The position numbers and the translations under genes are program-made. Below, in pieces: positions 16,373 to 25,332 of a DNA stretch of 43,525 nt; position 1 is the stretch's first letter, and each line of letters starts with the position of its first letter. Below the pieces are notes generated by a model. The model was not told the DNA's origin. It did no database searches and saw only the letters and a list, made by a program, of their open reading frames with translations. Source of the DNA: Alphaproteobacteria bacterium (GTDB lineage Bacteria > Pseudomonadota > Alphaproteobacteria > CAAHEQ01 > UBA3637). The stretch is taken from the NCBI GenBank assembly GCA_028696805.1, contig JAQVGI010000005.1:1-43525 (forward strand), given 5' to 3'.

Positions 16373-17593
16373 TTAGAAACGCACCTTCAATGTAATCTGG
16401 CCGCTGTGGTTTTCATATGAGGAGCGCCACTGCCCCGTGTAGCGCGCCGACAGATCCACGCGCGACGCGATGCGGAAGCCCAGCTCCGCGTCCGCCTCCA
16501 CGCCGAAGGGCTTCAGCGCGTCCGTCTCTATCGGGTAAGAGGCCGTGTTGGGCAGCGTCGCCGTCAAGTCCGGATTCTTCCGCACCATATCGTACAAGAT
16601 GCCGACGCGAACGGCGCCCGTCGCCGTCATGTCCGTATACGCCAGGCCCATCGCCGTATCGGCCAGGGCAAAGGCGGCGCCTTTGATCGTGGAGCGGAAC
16701 ACGAAGACATTTCCGTCCGTGCCGGCGATCGTCGGCGCGGGCGTGAATCCGCCGGCGTTGAACGGGTTGGAATACGGCTCCGCGGCGGCGACGGACGTGA
16801 AATCGACGCCGGTCAGCGCGATATTCTTTCCCGTGGCGTCCAGGATGCCGCCCGCCAGCGAAACGCTCCCCGAATCGATGGTCAGGCCCTCGGTGATTTT
16901 GAAGGTGCCGACCTGAATGTTCAAATCCGTGTGGGTCAGGTCGACCTGCGTCGCGGTCAGGCTGCCGCCGTAGACGCCGTATGTTTCGGCGATGCTGCCG
17001 TTGCGGTCGAATGTGAAGCGGCCGGCCCCGATGTCGATCGTGCTGTTCGACGCGTTAATGGTTTTGAAGGTGGCCTTCCCGCTGACGGACAGCGCGGAAT
17101 CGTCCATCGACAGGGTCGGCGCATGCGACGCCGGCGATCCGCCCAGGGTGCCGTCCACCGACAGCGTGGCGGATGTCATTGACACCGCGGCCGTCGCGGA
17201 TTTGAAGGTGAGGCTGGCGCCTTTGGGGGAGATGTCCGCAATATCCTTGTCTTCCGGATCCGTCCCGTAATTGGCCGTATGGAACCCCGAGGCGACTGAA
17301 AGCGCGCCGGAATTGAGGGTCAGATTGCCGTTGATGACCAGCGCGCCCTGATCCGCGTCTTTCACGACGGGCAGATTATAGCTGTCGCTCGTCCGGAACT
17401 GGACGATTTGAACCAGGATGGAGCCGCCGGTCGTCACGGAGACATTGTCGTATGTGTTGACGCTGGCACTGGCGGGGCCGTTGACGCGGAAGATGTTGTT
17501 GTTCGAAACCGCCAAATCGGCCGCACGCGCGCCCGTTGCAGGCAGCGCAATGCTTAAACAGGCGAGAAGCAACAAATGCCGACGATCGACCAT
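16373..17593 (-). CDS. Autotransporter-like surface protein with a very short C-terminal beta domain
   Basis: About 406 aa. The start at 17593 gives a signal peptide (RRHLLLLACLSIALPATGARA); upstream in-frame ATGs at 17602 and 17605 are possible. Residues about 25-320 are rich in Ser, Thr, Gly and Asn with repeated short beta patterns (GNLTLNSGALSV, GGSLTATQVDLTH, GSVSLAGGILDATGKN), as in beta-helical passenger domains. The last about 45 residues (EADAELGFRIASRVDLSARY, ending in TLKVRF) look like the final strands of an outer-membrane barrel with a terminal Phe. A full autotransporter barrel needs about 250 residues or more, so this one appears shortened or forms a barrel by oligomerisation. 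The stop lies next to the tRNA-Phe promoter. Confidence 0.7.
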   Translation of the reverse strand: MVDRRHLLLLACLSIALPATGARAADLAVSNNNIFRVNGPASASVNTYDNVSVTTGGSILVQIVQFRTSDSYNLPVVKDADQGALVINGNLTLNSGALSVASGFHTANYGTDPEDKDIADISPKGASLTFKSATAAVSMTSATLSVDGTLGGSPASHAPTLSMDDSALSVSGKATFKTINASNSTIDIGAGRFTFDRNGSIAETYGVYGGSLTATQVDLTHTDLNIQVGTFKITEGLTIDSGSVSLAGGILDATGKNIALTGVDFTSVAAAEPYSNPFNAGGFTPAPTIAGTDGNVFVFRSTIKGAAFALADTAMGLAYTDMTATGAVRVGILYDMVRKNPDLTATLPNTASYPIETDALKPFGVEADAELGFRIASRVDLSARYTGQWRSSYENHSGQITLKVRF

Positions 17594-17623
17594 GCCCCCC
17601 ATCATACGGGGGCGCCCCGTCAA

Positions 17624-17810
17624 AGTCAGGAATTATTTTTTGTGTCTTTCGACGCCGAATCGGGTATAAACAGGCTCTCTGGACGCCCCGAACATCGACG
17701 ACATCGAGGGCGGCTGGTCCGGCGCGAACGAAACGGACACCGCTTTTTTCAAAGCGCTGCCCGACGGCATCGTCCACAAGCTCATCCGGCAAGCTGTGGA
17801 TAACTCGGCC
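17624..17810. other. Spacer between the surface-protein gene and lon
   Basis: No complete gene is seen here. One plus-strand frame stays open from after a TAA at 17667 through the lon promoter and gives a protein-like run (NIDDIEGGWSG, then AFFKALPDGIVHKLIRQAVD), but it has no start codon with a ribosome-binding site. It may be the remnant of a lost gene or chance in GC-rich DNA. Confidence 0.3.
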
Positions 17811-17839
17811 TTGACTTCGGCGGCGGGCATACCTATATA
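17811..17839 (+). promoter_or_regulatory. Promoter of lon
   Basis: CTTGACT, 17-nt spacer counted from TTGACT, TATATA preceded by CC. It fits the housekeeping consensus, and the CTTGAC/CCTATAT form also resembles alphaproteobacterial heat-shock (RpoH) promoters, which would suit lon. Confidence 0.65.
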
Positions 17840-17865
17840 TTCATCCAGATACAGAAAGGCCCTTC

Positions 17866-20211
17866 ATGACAGAAACACCCCCGATGGACGGCATTTATCC
17901 CGTCCTGCCCCTGCGCGACATCGTGATCTTTCCGCATGTCATCGCGCCGTTGTTCGTCGGGCGCGACAAATCCATCGCCGCGTTGGAAAGCGCCGTCGCG
18001 CAGGGCAAGCCCGTCCTGCTGATCGCCCAGACGGACAGCCTGATCGACATGCCCTACACCGGCGATTTGTATAAAATCGGGACGCTGGCGAACGTGCTGC
18101 AGCTGCTGAAACTGCCGGACGGAACCGTCAAGATACTGACGGAGGGCATCGGGCGCGCCCGCGTGCTGGAATGGACGCAGAACGAGCTCTTTTTCGAAGC
18201 GCACGCGCAGCTGGTGCCGTACGCGGACGCCGACGACGCGTAGGTCGAAATCCTGATGCGCTCGGTCGTCGAGCAGTTCGAAACCTATGTGCGCAACAAC
18301 AAGCAGATCACGCCGGAAGTCCTGCTGACCGCGACGCAGATCAAGGAGCCCGAGCGGCTGACCGATGTGATCGCGACGCACCTGCCGCTCAAATTGGAGG
18401 AAAAGCAGCAGATTTTGGAGATGGCCTCGCTGCCCAAGCGGCTGGAAAACCTGTTCGCGCTGATGGAAAAAGAGCTGGAAGTGCTGCAGGTCGAGCGCAA
18501 AATCCGCAAGCGCGTCAAGCGCCAGATGGAAAAATCCCAGCGCGAATACTACCTGAACGAACAGATGAAGGCGATTCAGAAAGAGCTGGGGGACTCCGAA
18601 AACGGCGGCGAAACCAAAGAGTTGGAAGACAAAATCAACAAGTCCGGCATGCCGAAGGCCGTCAAGGAAAAGGCCGTCTCCGAGCTGAATAAATTGCAGA
18701 TGATGGGCATGATGTCCGCGGAGGCCGGCGTCATCCGGAATTATCTGGACTGGCTGATCAGCCTGCCGTGGCAGGCGAAGAAAGCGCTGCAAAACGACCT
18801 GGCCGTCGCCGAAAAAATCCTGAACGAAGACCATTACGGGCTCGCGAAAGTCAAGGAGCGGATATTGGAGTTCCTGGCCGTCCAGAAACGGACCGGCAAC
18901 GTCCGGGGATCCATCCTGTGCCTGGTCGGGCCGCCGGGCGTCGGCAAAACCTCGCTGGGGCAGTCCATCGCCCGCGCGACGGGACGCACCTTTATCCGCG
19001 CCAGCCTGGGCGGCGTGCGCGACGAGGCCGAAATCCGCGGCCACCGGCGCACCTACATCGGATCGATGCCGGGCAAGATCATCCAGGGCATGAAAAAGGC
19101 CAGGACGATCAATCCGCTGTTCCTGCTCGACGAAATCGACAAGCTGGGCAACGATTACCGCGGCGACCCGTCGTCGGCGCTGCTGGAAGTATTGGATCCC
19201 GCGCAGAACGCGACGTTCAACGACCATTATCTGGAAGTGGACTACGACCTGTCGCACGTGATGTTCATCACGACGGCCAACACGTTGAACATGCCGCGGC
19301 CGCTGCTGGACCGGATGGAGATCATCCACCTGTCCGGCTACACCGAGGAGGAAAAAATCCAGATCGCGCGCCGGCACCTGATGCCGAAGCAGCTGGAAAC
19401 GGCGGGACTGAAACCGGACGAGCTGGCCCTGACCGACGACGCGCTGCTGGGGCTTATCCGCCGCTACACCCGCGAATCCGGCGTGCGGAACCTGGAACGG
19501 GAAATCGCCAACATCTGCCGCAAGGCGGTCAAGGAAATCCAGCTGACGGATGTCAAATCCTTATCCATCACGGACGGAAACTTGAAAAAATACGCCGGCG
19601 TGCCGAAATTCGATTACGGCGTCGTCGAGCAGGAAGATCAGGTCGGCACGACGACCGGCCTGGCCTGGACGGAAGTCGGCGGCGAGATTTTATCCATCGA
19701 GGCCGTCCTGATGTCCGGGACGAAGGGGAATATCCTGCTGACCGGCCAGCTGGGCAATGTGATGAAGGAATCCGTCGAGGCGGCGCGCTCCTACATCCGG
19801 TCGCGCCACAAGCAGTTCGGCATTCCGGCCGCGATCTTCGAGAAAAACGACATGCATGTGCATGTGCCGGAGGGGGCGACGCCGAAAGACGGGCCGTCCG
19901 CCGGCATCGCGATGATGACGTCGCTGGTCTCCGCGCTGACGGGCGTGCCGGTCAAGAAGGACATCGCGATGACGGGCGAAATCACATTGCGCGGGCGCGT
20001 GCTGCCGATCGGCGGGCTCAAGGAAAAGCTGCTGGCCGCCTTGCGCGCGGGCATCAAGACGGTTCTGATTCCGGCCGGCAACGAAAAAGATCTCGAAGAA
20101 ATCCCCGCCAATGTCAAGCAGGGGCTGCAAATCATTCCGGTGTCGTCCGCGGAAGAGGTCGTCAAGCTGGCGCTGACACGGCCGCTGACGCCGCTGGAAT
20201 CGGACAACTAA
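17866..20211 (+). pseudogene. lon: ATP-dependent protease Lon, interrupted by one in-frame amber codon
   Basis: Lon degrades misfolded and regulatory proteins in the cytoplasm. The frame is 782 codons, full family length, except that codon 126 (18241-18243) is TAG, between ...YADADDA and [13 protein letters not shown]. Everything after it is intact in the same frame: Walker [10 protein letters not shown] (codons 355-363), Walker B LFLLDEID, the catalytic serine in DGPSAG (codon 678) and lysine in GGLKEK (codon 719). The N-terminal substrate domain (about 1-200) is cut in two. The nearest later ATG (18256) has no clear ribosome-binding site. It may be a nonsense mutation, read-through, or a sequence error. 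AAAGG precedes the ATG at 17866. Confidence 0.85.
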
Positions 20212-20223
20212 TCGGACAACTAA
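20200..20223. repeat. 12-bp tandem duplication across the lon and carboxypeptidase stop codons
   Basis: TCGGACAACTAA occurs twice in a row (20200-20211, 20212-20223). On the plus strand each copy carries a TAA in the lon frame; on the minus strand each copy boundary gives a TAG in the carboxypeptidase frame. Both converging genes thus have doubled stops. Confidence 0.9.
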
Positions 20224-21464
20224 TCGGCGGCGGACGCCAGCGGCATGCACGACCATTTGCGGGCGCGCAGCCGGCGGCAGGCGTCGGAGGCTTCCTCTTT
20301 GGTATGAAAGCCGGCGATCTGCGCCTGGAAAGACTTGGCGTGCGGGACGGCCCGGGCCATCTTGTCCGCGCGGTCGGTTATGATGCGCGCCGCCTGGCGC
20401 GCCTTGGACAGCGCGGCGCTCTTTGTCTTGAACGCATTGCCGATTTTCACGGACCACGCCTCGTTCGTATCGCCCTGCTCGGTGTTGTCGTCGCCGATGT
20501 CCGCGGACGCCACCATCACCGGCCGCCGCGTTTCAAGGGTCAGGGCCAAGCGCTTCGCCTTGTCCGCGCTGCCCCGCATGTCGGGCTCGAACGCGCTGAC
20601 ATTCGGGACGGAAATGACGGCCTTGCGCTTCACGGGGCTGTCGAACGGACGCAGGTGCGACGCCTGCCTCTGCTGGCCCATTTTCTTGAATCCCGTGTCC
20701 AGCAGCCGGACAACCTGCGCGTCCCGCCGCTCGGGCGATTTCTGGCCGATGACAATACCGACCAGCCGCGACCCGTCGCGCCGCGCTGTCGAGATGATGT
20801 TGTAGCCGACGGCGGAAACAAAGCCGGTTTTCAGGCCTTCCGCGCCTTTGTAATACTGCGCGACCGCATTGTGCGATTGGTATTCACGGCCGCGGAACGT
20901 GAAGCTGTCCGCCGCGAACAGGCCGTAATACTGCGGGTAATGCTCGATCAGCGCCATCGTCAGCACGGCCAGATCGCGCGCCGTCGACATCTGCGCGGGG
21001 TCGTGCAGGCCGTTCGCATTCTTGAACGTCGTGTTTTTCAGGCCCAATTCATGCGCCGTTTTCGTCATCAGGTCGGCGAACTGCGCGTGGCTGGGCGCCA
21101 GGGCTTCCGCCAAAACGACGGACGCATCGTTGGCGGACTTGATGATCATCGCCATGATCGCCTCGCGCACGGAGATCGTCTGGCCGGCTTTCAGGTATAA
21201 TTTGGATTTGGGCTGGCGCGCGGCCGTTTCGGACACCGGCAAGGCGTCGTCCATCTTGATCACGCCGCGGTCCAGCGCGTAAAACGCCAGATACAGGGTC
21301 ATCACCTTGGCCAGCGAGGCCGGCGGCTGGGGCATATCTGCGTTCCGCGACGCCAGGATCAGGCCGCTTTTCGTGTCGGCGACCAGCGTGGCGACAGCCG
21401 CCAGCGCCGGAACGGACGATCCCGCGAGGCCGCATATCAGGCAAACAACCCAAAAAAGACGCAT
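20220..21464 (-). CDS. D-alanyl-D-alanine carboxypeptidase (DacA/PBP5 type) with C-terminal SPOR domain
   Basis: Periplasmic peptidoglycan-trimming enzyme, 414 aa. Residues 1-23 are a signal peptide. The serine peptidase triad is SLAK (Ser50, Lys53), SAN (110-112) and KTG (212-214), all in S11-family context. Residues about 335-412 (KSFQAQIAGFHTKEEASDAC, then RLRARKWSC) form a SPOR-like domain that binds denuded glycan, commonly attached to this enzyme in alphaproteobacteria in place of a membrane anchor. GGGAGGGCGG precedes the ATG at 21464. The stop is TAG, followed by a second TAG four codons later. It converges with lon, 8 nt apart. Confidence 0.92.
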   Translation of the reverse strand: MRLFWVVCLICGLAGSSVPALAAVATLVADTKSGLILASRNADMPQPPASLAKVMTLYLAFYALDRGVIKMDDALPVSETAARQPKSKLYLKAGQTISVREAIMAMIIKSANDASVVLAEALAPSHAQFADLMTKTAHELGLKNTTFKNANGLHDPAQMSTARDLAVLTMALIEHYPQYYGLFAADSFTFRGREYQSHNAVAQYYKGAEGLKTGFVSAVGYNIISTARRDGSRLVGIVIGQKSPERRDAQVVRLLDTGFKKMGQQRQASHLRPFDSPVKRKAVISVPNVSAFEPDMRGSADKAKRLALTLETRRPVMVASADIGDDNTEQGDTNEAWSVKIGNAFKTKSAALSKARQAARIITDRADKMARAVPHAKSFQAQIAGFHTKEEASDACRRLRARKWSCMPLASAAD

Positions 21465-21542
21465 CCGCCCTCCCTTTGGGACATTTTAGCCGGATAAAAA
21501 TCCTATTGTCCAGACTTTCATGCATTTTAAGTTGTGTTTTTC

Positions 21543-21570
21543 TTGCTTTTTTTTGAAAAATTAATAAACT
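21543..21570 (+). promoter_or_regulatory. Possible promoter of uvrC
   Basis: TTGCTT, 16-nt spacer, TAAACT, with only 7 nt between the -10 box and the ATG at 21578. No ribosome-binding site is visible, so a leaderless message is possible. Confidence 0.45.
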
Positions 21571-21577
21571 ATTAAAT

Positions 21578-23383
21578 ATGTCGCACATTACAGGCCCTGC
21601 CGTTTTCCATAAAAAGCTGCCGCACATCTCGCACAAACCGGGCGTTTACCGGATGCTGGACGCCGGCGGCGCCGTGCTGTATGTCGGCAAGGCGAAAGAC
21701 CTGCGCAAGCGCCTGACCAATTACACGCTGGCGGACAAGCTGACGGCGCGCATCGCGCAGATGGTTCAGAAAACCGCGGACATCGCGATTATCGAAACGG
21801 CCGGCGAGACGGAGGCGCTGCTGCTGGAAAACGATCTGATCAAGCAATACCGGCCGCCGTATAACATCCTGCTGAAAGACGACAAGAGTTTTCCCTATAT
21901 CGTGCTGACCGACGACGCCTGCCCCCGCGTGATGAAATACCGCGGACGGCGTGCGAAAACCGGTTCCTTTTTCGGGCCTTTCGCATCCGGCGCCGCCGTC
22001 AGCCAGACGCTGAACGAGATTCAGAAAGTCTTCGGCATCCGGTCGTGCACGAATTCGTATTTCGCCCACCGCACGCGCCCATGCCTGCAATACCAGATGA
22101 AGCGCTGCCTGGGGCCCTGCTGCCGGTGCGTGTCCGACGAGGACTATCGGGCGCAGGTCGCAGCGGCGCGCGACTTCCTGCTCGGCAACACGTCCGAATT
22201 GCAGCAGCGCCTGACACGGCAGATGCAGGCGGAAGCGGCCGCGCAAAACTACGAGCGGGCCGCGGCCCTGCGGGACAAGATAACGGCTCTGAACCAAATC
22301 CAGGACACACGATCGGGCGCGCCGCTGACCCAGTCGGACATCGTCGCCGTCCACCGCGACGGGACGGACGCGTGCATCCAGGTCTTTTTCTACCGGTCGG
22401 GGCGGTCGGAGGGCAATGTCGCGCATTTCGTCAAGGACATCGCCGACATAACGGAGTCCCTGGAAAGTTTCCTGATGCAGTTCTACGACGCCGTGATACC
22501 GCCGGCGCACCTGTTGGTATCCGAGCGGGTCGGCGGCGATCTGGCGCAGGCGCTGTCCCGCCGCGCGGGCTTCGCCGTTTCCGTGCAGTCGGGCGGATTC
22601 AAAAACATCAAGCGGACCCTGATGCGTCAGGCGGTCGCGAATGCGCGGCGCGCGTTCAAAGAAGAAGCCGCGGAGCGCGGGCTGAACGCCAGGACATGGG
22701 ACGCGCTGCAGCGGATGGTCCGCGCCCCGAAGCTGGAAAAAATCGAGGTCTTCGACAACAGCCACATCCAGGGCGCCTTCGCGGTCGGCGCGCAAATCGT
22801 CGCGACGCGCGCGGGATTCCAAAAAAAGCTCTACCGCAAATACAATATCGGGCAGGCGCGGACGGACGACGATTTCGGCATGATGCGCGAAGTCATGCGC
22901 CGGCGGCTGGCGCGCGGATTGGCCGACGGCGACCTGCCCGATTTGTTCCTCATCGACGGCGGGCGCGGGCAGCTGTCGTCGGTGCTGGCCGTCAGGAACG
23001 AGCTGGGCGCAGGCGGGCCGGCCGTGATGGCGATGGCCAAAGGCGCAAACCGGAACGCCGGCAACGAAATTTTCTACCTCGGCGACGCGCCGGCGACGCC
23101 CGTCGTGCTGGACGGGAAAAGCGATGTCATGCACCTGTTGCAGCGGCTGCGCGACGAAGCGCACCGGTTCGCCGTCGGGTCGCACAGGGCCAAGCGCGCG
23201 CAGAACATGCTGCATTCGTCGCTGACGGACATCGGCGACATCGGCGGCAAGCGCAAAAAGGCCCTGATGCTGCATTTTGGGTCGGCGCGCGCGGTCGCCG
23301 GCGCCTCCGTGGACCAGCTGATGCGCGTGCCGGGCATCAGCCGCGCGCTGGCCGAAAAGATATACGCTTTTTACCACGGATGA
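21578..23383 (+). CDS. uvrC: Excinuclease ABC subunit C (UvrC)
   Basis: Nuclease that makes both cuts in nucleotide excision repair, 601 aa, normal length. The N-terminal GIY-YIG domain shows PGVYRMLDAGGAVLYVGKAKDLRKRL across residues about 21-46. A UVR motif for binding UvrB is at about 205-240 (AAAQNYERAAALRDKI). The C-terminal RNase H-like nuclease half has EVFDNSHIQG and LFLIDGGRGQLSS, and a helix-hairpin-helix region ends the protein (MRVPGISRALAEKIY). It has no ribosome-binding site. It precedes pgsA, an order common in this class. Confidence 0.97.
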   Translation: MSHITGPAVFHKKLPHISHKPGVYRMLDAGGAVLYVGKAKDLRKRLTNYTLADKLTARIAQMVQKTADIAIIETAGETEALLLENDLIKQYRPPYNILLKDDKSFPYIVLTDDACPRVMKYRGRRAKTGSFFGPFASGAAVSQTLNEIQKVFGIRSCTNSYFAHRTRPCLQYQMKRCLGPCCRCVSDEDYRAQVAAARDFLLGNTSELQQRLTRQMQAEAAAQNYERAAALRDKITALNQIQDTRSGAPLTQSDIVAVHRDGTDACIQVFFYRSGRSEGNVAHFVKDIADITESLESFLMQFYDAVIPPAHLLVSERVGGDLAQALSRRAGFAVSVQSGGFKNIKRTLMRQAVANARRAFKEEAAERGLNARTWDALQRMVRAPKLEKIEVFDNSHIQGAFAVGAQIVATRAGFQKKLYRKYNIGQARTDDDFGMMREVMRRRLARGLADGDLPDLFLIDGGRGQLSSVLAVRNELGAGGPAVMAMAKGANRNAGNEIFYLGDAPATPVVLDGKSDVMHLLQRLRDEAHRFAVGSHRAKRAQNMLHSSLTDIGDIGGKRKKALMLHFGSARAVAGASVDQLMRVPGISRALAEKIYAFYHG

Positions 23384-23477
23384 TTTTTTTTCATCTTTTT
23401 TTCAAAAACCCCTATACTTTTCTCTTGAAATCGGTATATAAGGATGAAGCGTATTTCATCTGTCCAAAGGAGTCATC

Positions 23478-24086
23478 ATGGTCAAAAAACCGAAGAAAAA
23501 GCCGATACAGGCCGTCAAAGCGACAATCACGAACGTCAAAAAGGGAATCAATATCCCGAATGTCCTGACCATGGGGCGCATCTGGGCGATTCCGGTCATC
23601 GTGCTGACGATGTTCAGCACCTCGCTGTTCTGGACGTGGGTCGGCGTCGTGCTGTTCGCGCTGGCCGGCATCACCGATTACATGGACGGGTATCTGGCGC
23701 GCCACCTGGGGCAGCTGTCCCGCTTCGGCCGCGTGCTGGATCCGATCGCGGACAAGCTGCTGGTCGGCGCGGTGCTGCTGATGCTGGCCTACACCGGGCG
23801 GCTGGAGCACTGGGGCATTCTGCCGGCCGTCATCATCATGTGCCGCGAAATCCTGGTTTCCGGCCTGCGCGAGTTCCTGGCGGAGATCAAGGTCGGCTGC
23901 CCGGTGACGCGGCTGGCCAAATGGAAGACCGCGTGCCAGATGTTCGCGCTGCCGTTTTTGATGGCGGGCGCGCATTATCCGGCGCTGCATATTTCCGGGC
24001 TGGTTCTGATCTGGATCGCGGCGATCCTGACCGTCGTGACGGGATACGACTACTGGAAGTCCGGCCGCAAATACATGGAAGAATAA
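23478..24086 (+). CDS. pgsA: CDP-diacylglycerol-glycerol-3-phosphate 3-phosphatidyltransferase
   Basis: Inner-membrane enzyme making phosphatidylglycerophosphate, the precursor of phosphatidylglycerol, 202 aa. The CDP-alcohol phosphatidyltransferase motif D-G-AR-G-D-D is complete in DYMDGYLARHLGQLSRFGRV followed by LDPIADK (about residues 66-93). Several hydrophobic segments follow. AAAGGAG precedes the ATG at 23478. The N-terminus is longer and more basic than in E. coli (KKPKKKP). Only 1 nt separates it from lplT, so pgsA, lplT and aas form a phospholipid operon. Confidence 0.95.
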   Translation: MVKKPKKKPIQAVKATITNVKKGINIPNVLTMGRIWAIPVIVLTMFSTSLFWTWVGVVLFALAGITDYMDGYLARHLGQLSRFGRVLDPIADKLLVGAVLLMLAYTGRLEHWGILPAVIIMCREILVSGLREFLAEIKVGCPVTRLAKWKTACQMFALPFLMAGAHYPALHISGLVLIWIAAILTVVTGYDYWKSGRKYMEE

Positions 24087-24087
24087 G

Positions 24088-25332
24088 ATGTCGCCCGGCA
24101 TCTTGAAGACCAGGCGATTCCTGCCGCTGCTCATCGTCCAGTTTTTCGGCGCGTTCAACGACAACCTGTTCAAAAACGCGCTGATGGCATTCATCGCCTA
24201 CCGGATGGCCGCGCGGGCGGACATGCTGGCGAACGTCGTCGCGGGGCTGTTCATCCTGCCGTTCTTTCTGTTTTCGGCGACGGCCGGCCAGCTGGCCGAT
24301 AAATACGACCGGGCGCGCATCACGCGGATTTTGAAAATCGTCGAGATGCTGCTGCTGCTGTTCGCGGGCGTCGTGTTTTACATGCAGAATGTCTGGCTGT
24401 TGAGCCTGCTGCTATTCGGATTGGGAACGCACTCCACCTTTTTCGGGCCGATCAAATACGCGCTGCTGCCCCAGCTGCTGGCCAAGGACGAGCTGATCCA
24501 GGGGAACGGCTACATCGAGGGCAGCACGTATATCTCCATTATCATCGGGTCGGTGCTGGGCACGCTGCTGCCCGTCCCGGCCGTCGTCGGCATCCTGGTT
24601 TCGTGCGCCGCCGTCGGGTATGCCGCCAGCAGGTTCATCCCGCCGGCGCCCGGCCCCCGCCCGCACCTGGCCGTCAACAGGAACCTGTTCCGCGAAACGA
24701 TGCACAACATCCGGCTCGTGCACAGCCTGCCGACGATATGGCGGTGCATCCTGGGGGCGACATGGTTCTGGATGGTCGGCACGCTGGTGCTGACGCAGCT
24801 GTTCCCTCTGGCGAGTTCCGTCCTGCATGTCGGCAAGAGCGTCATCGCGTTCTTCCTGGTCCTGTTTTCCATCGGCGTCGCCATCGGGACGTTGAGCTGC
24901 AACAAGCTGCTGCGCGGCGCAATCACGATGCGGTTCGTCCCGTGGACGGCCGTCGGGATGGGCGTGTGCGCCTTCGCGCTGCACGCGCTGACCGAAAGAT
25001 ACACCCCGAACGGGGAGCTGGCCGGGCTGGGCATATTTCTGGCGGCCGGCGGCTGGGGATTCGCGCTGACGCTTTTCATTTTCGCGATATTCAGCGGGCT
25101 GTATATCGTCCCATTGAACGCGATGATGCAGAACAGGGCGCCGCACGACATCGTCGCGCGCGTCATCGCCGGCAACAACATTGTCAACGCGCTGGGGATG
25201 GTTTCGATCGCCGCGCTGTCCGCGGTGCTGCTGGGCATCGGATTCACCATTTCGGAGCTGTTCCTGATGCTGTCCGTCGCCAGCATTTTCGTCGCCGTGT
25301 TCATTGCGCGCCAAAGGAGGAAAGATGCGTAA
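24088..25332 (+). CDS. lplT: Lysophospholipid transporter LplT (MFS)
   Basis: 414-aa major facilitator protein with about 12 membrane segments. It is expected to flip lysophospholipids to the inner leaflet for re-acylation. The N-terminus FFGAFNDNLFKNALMAF is characteristic of LplT, as is the block THSTFFGPIKYALLPQ near residue 113. It overlaps the next gene, an Aas-like enzyme, by 8 nt; the same pair occurs in enterobacteria and supports the assignment. Confidence 0.9.
   Translation: MSPGILKTRRFLPLLIVQFFGAFNDNLFKNALMAFIAYRMAARADMLANVVAGLFILPFFLFSATAGQLADKYDRARITRILKIVEMLLLLFAGVVFYMQNVWLLSLLLFGLGTHSTFFGPIKYALLPQLLAKDELIQGNGYIEGSTYISIIIGSVLGTLLPVPAVVGILVSCAAVGYAASRFIPPAPGPRPHLAVNRNLFRETMHNIRLVHSLPTIWRCILGATWFWMVGTLVLTQLFPLASSVLHVGKSVIAFFLVLFSIGVAIGTLSCNKLLRGAITMRFVPWTAVGMGVCAFALHALTERYTPNGELAGLGIFLAAGGWGFALTLFIFAIFSGLYIVPLNAMMQNRAPHDIVARVIAGNNIVNALGMVSIAALSAVLLGIGFTISELFLMLSVASIFVAVFIARQRRKDA

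Noticed and set aside
17833-19377. Long minus-strand open frame of over 500 codons
   Set aside because: It lies antisense to lon, has biased composition rich in Arg, Gln, His and Asp, and lacks any family motif; it is a shadow of GC-rich coding DNA.
18768-21200. Plus-strand open frame of 810 codons
   Set aside because: It runs through the second half of lon in another frame and then antisense to the carboxypeptidase; Arg/Gly/Ala-rich shadow.
21572-23377. 601-codon minus-strand frame opposite uvrC
   Set aside because: Antisense shadow with no motifs; uvrC on the plus strand has full domain structure.
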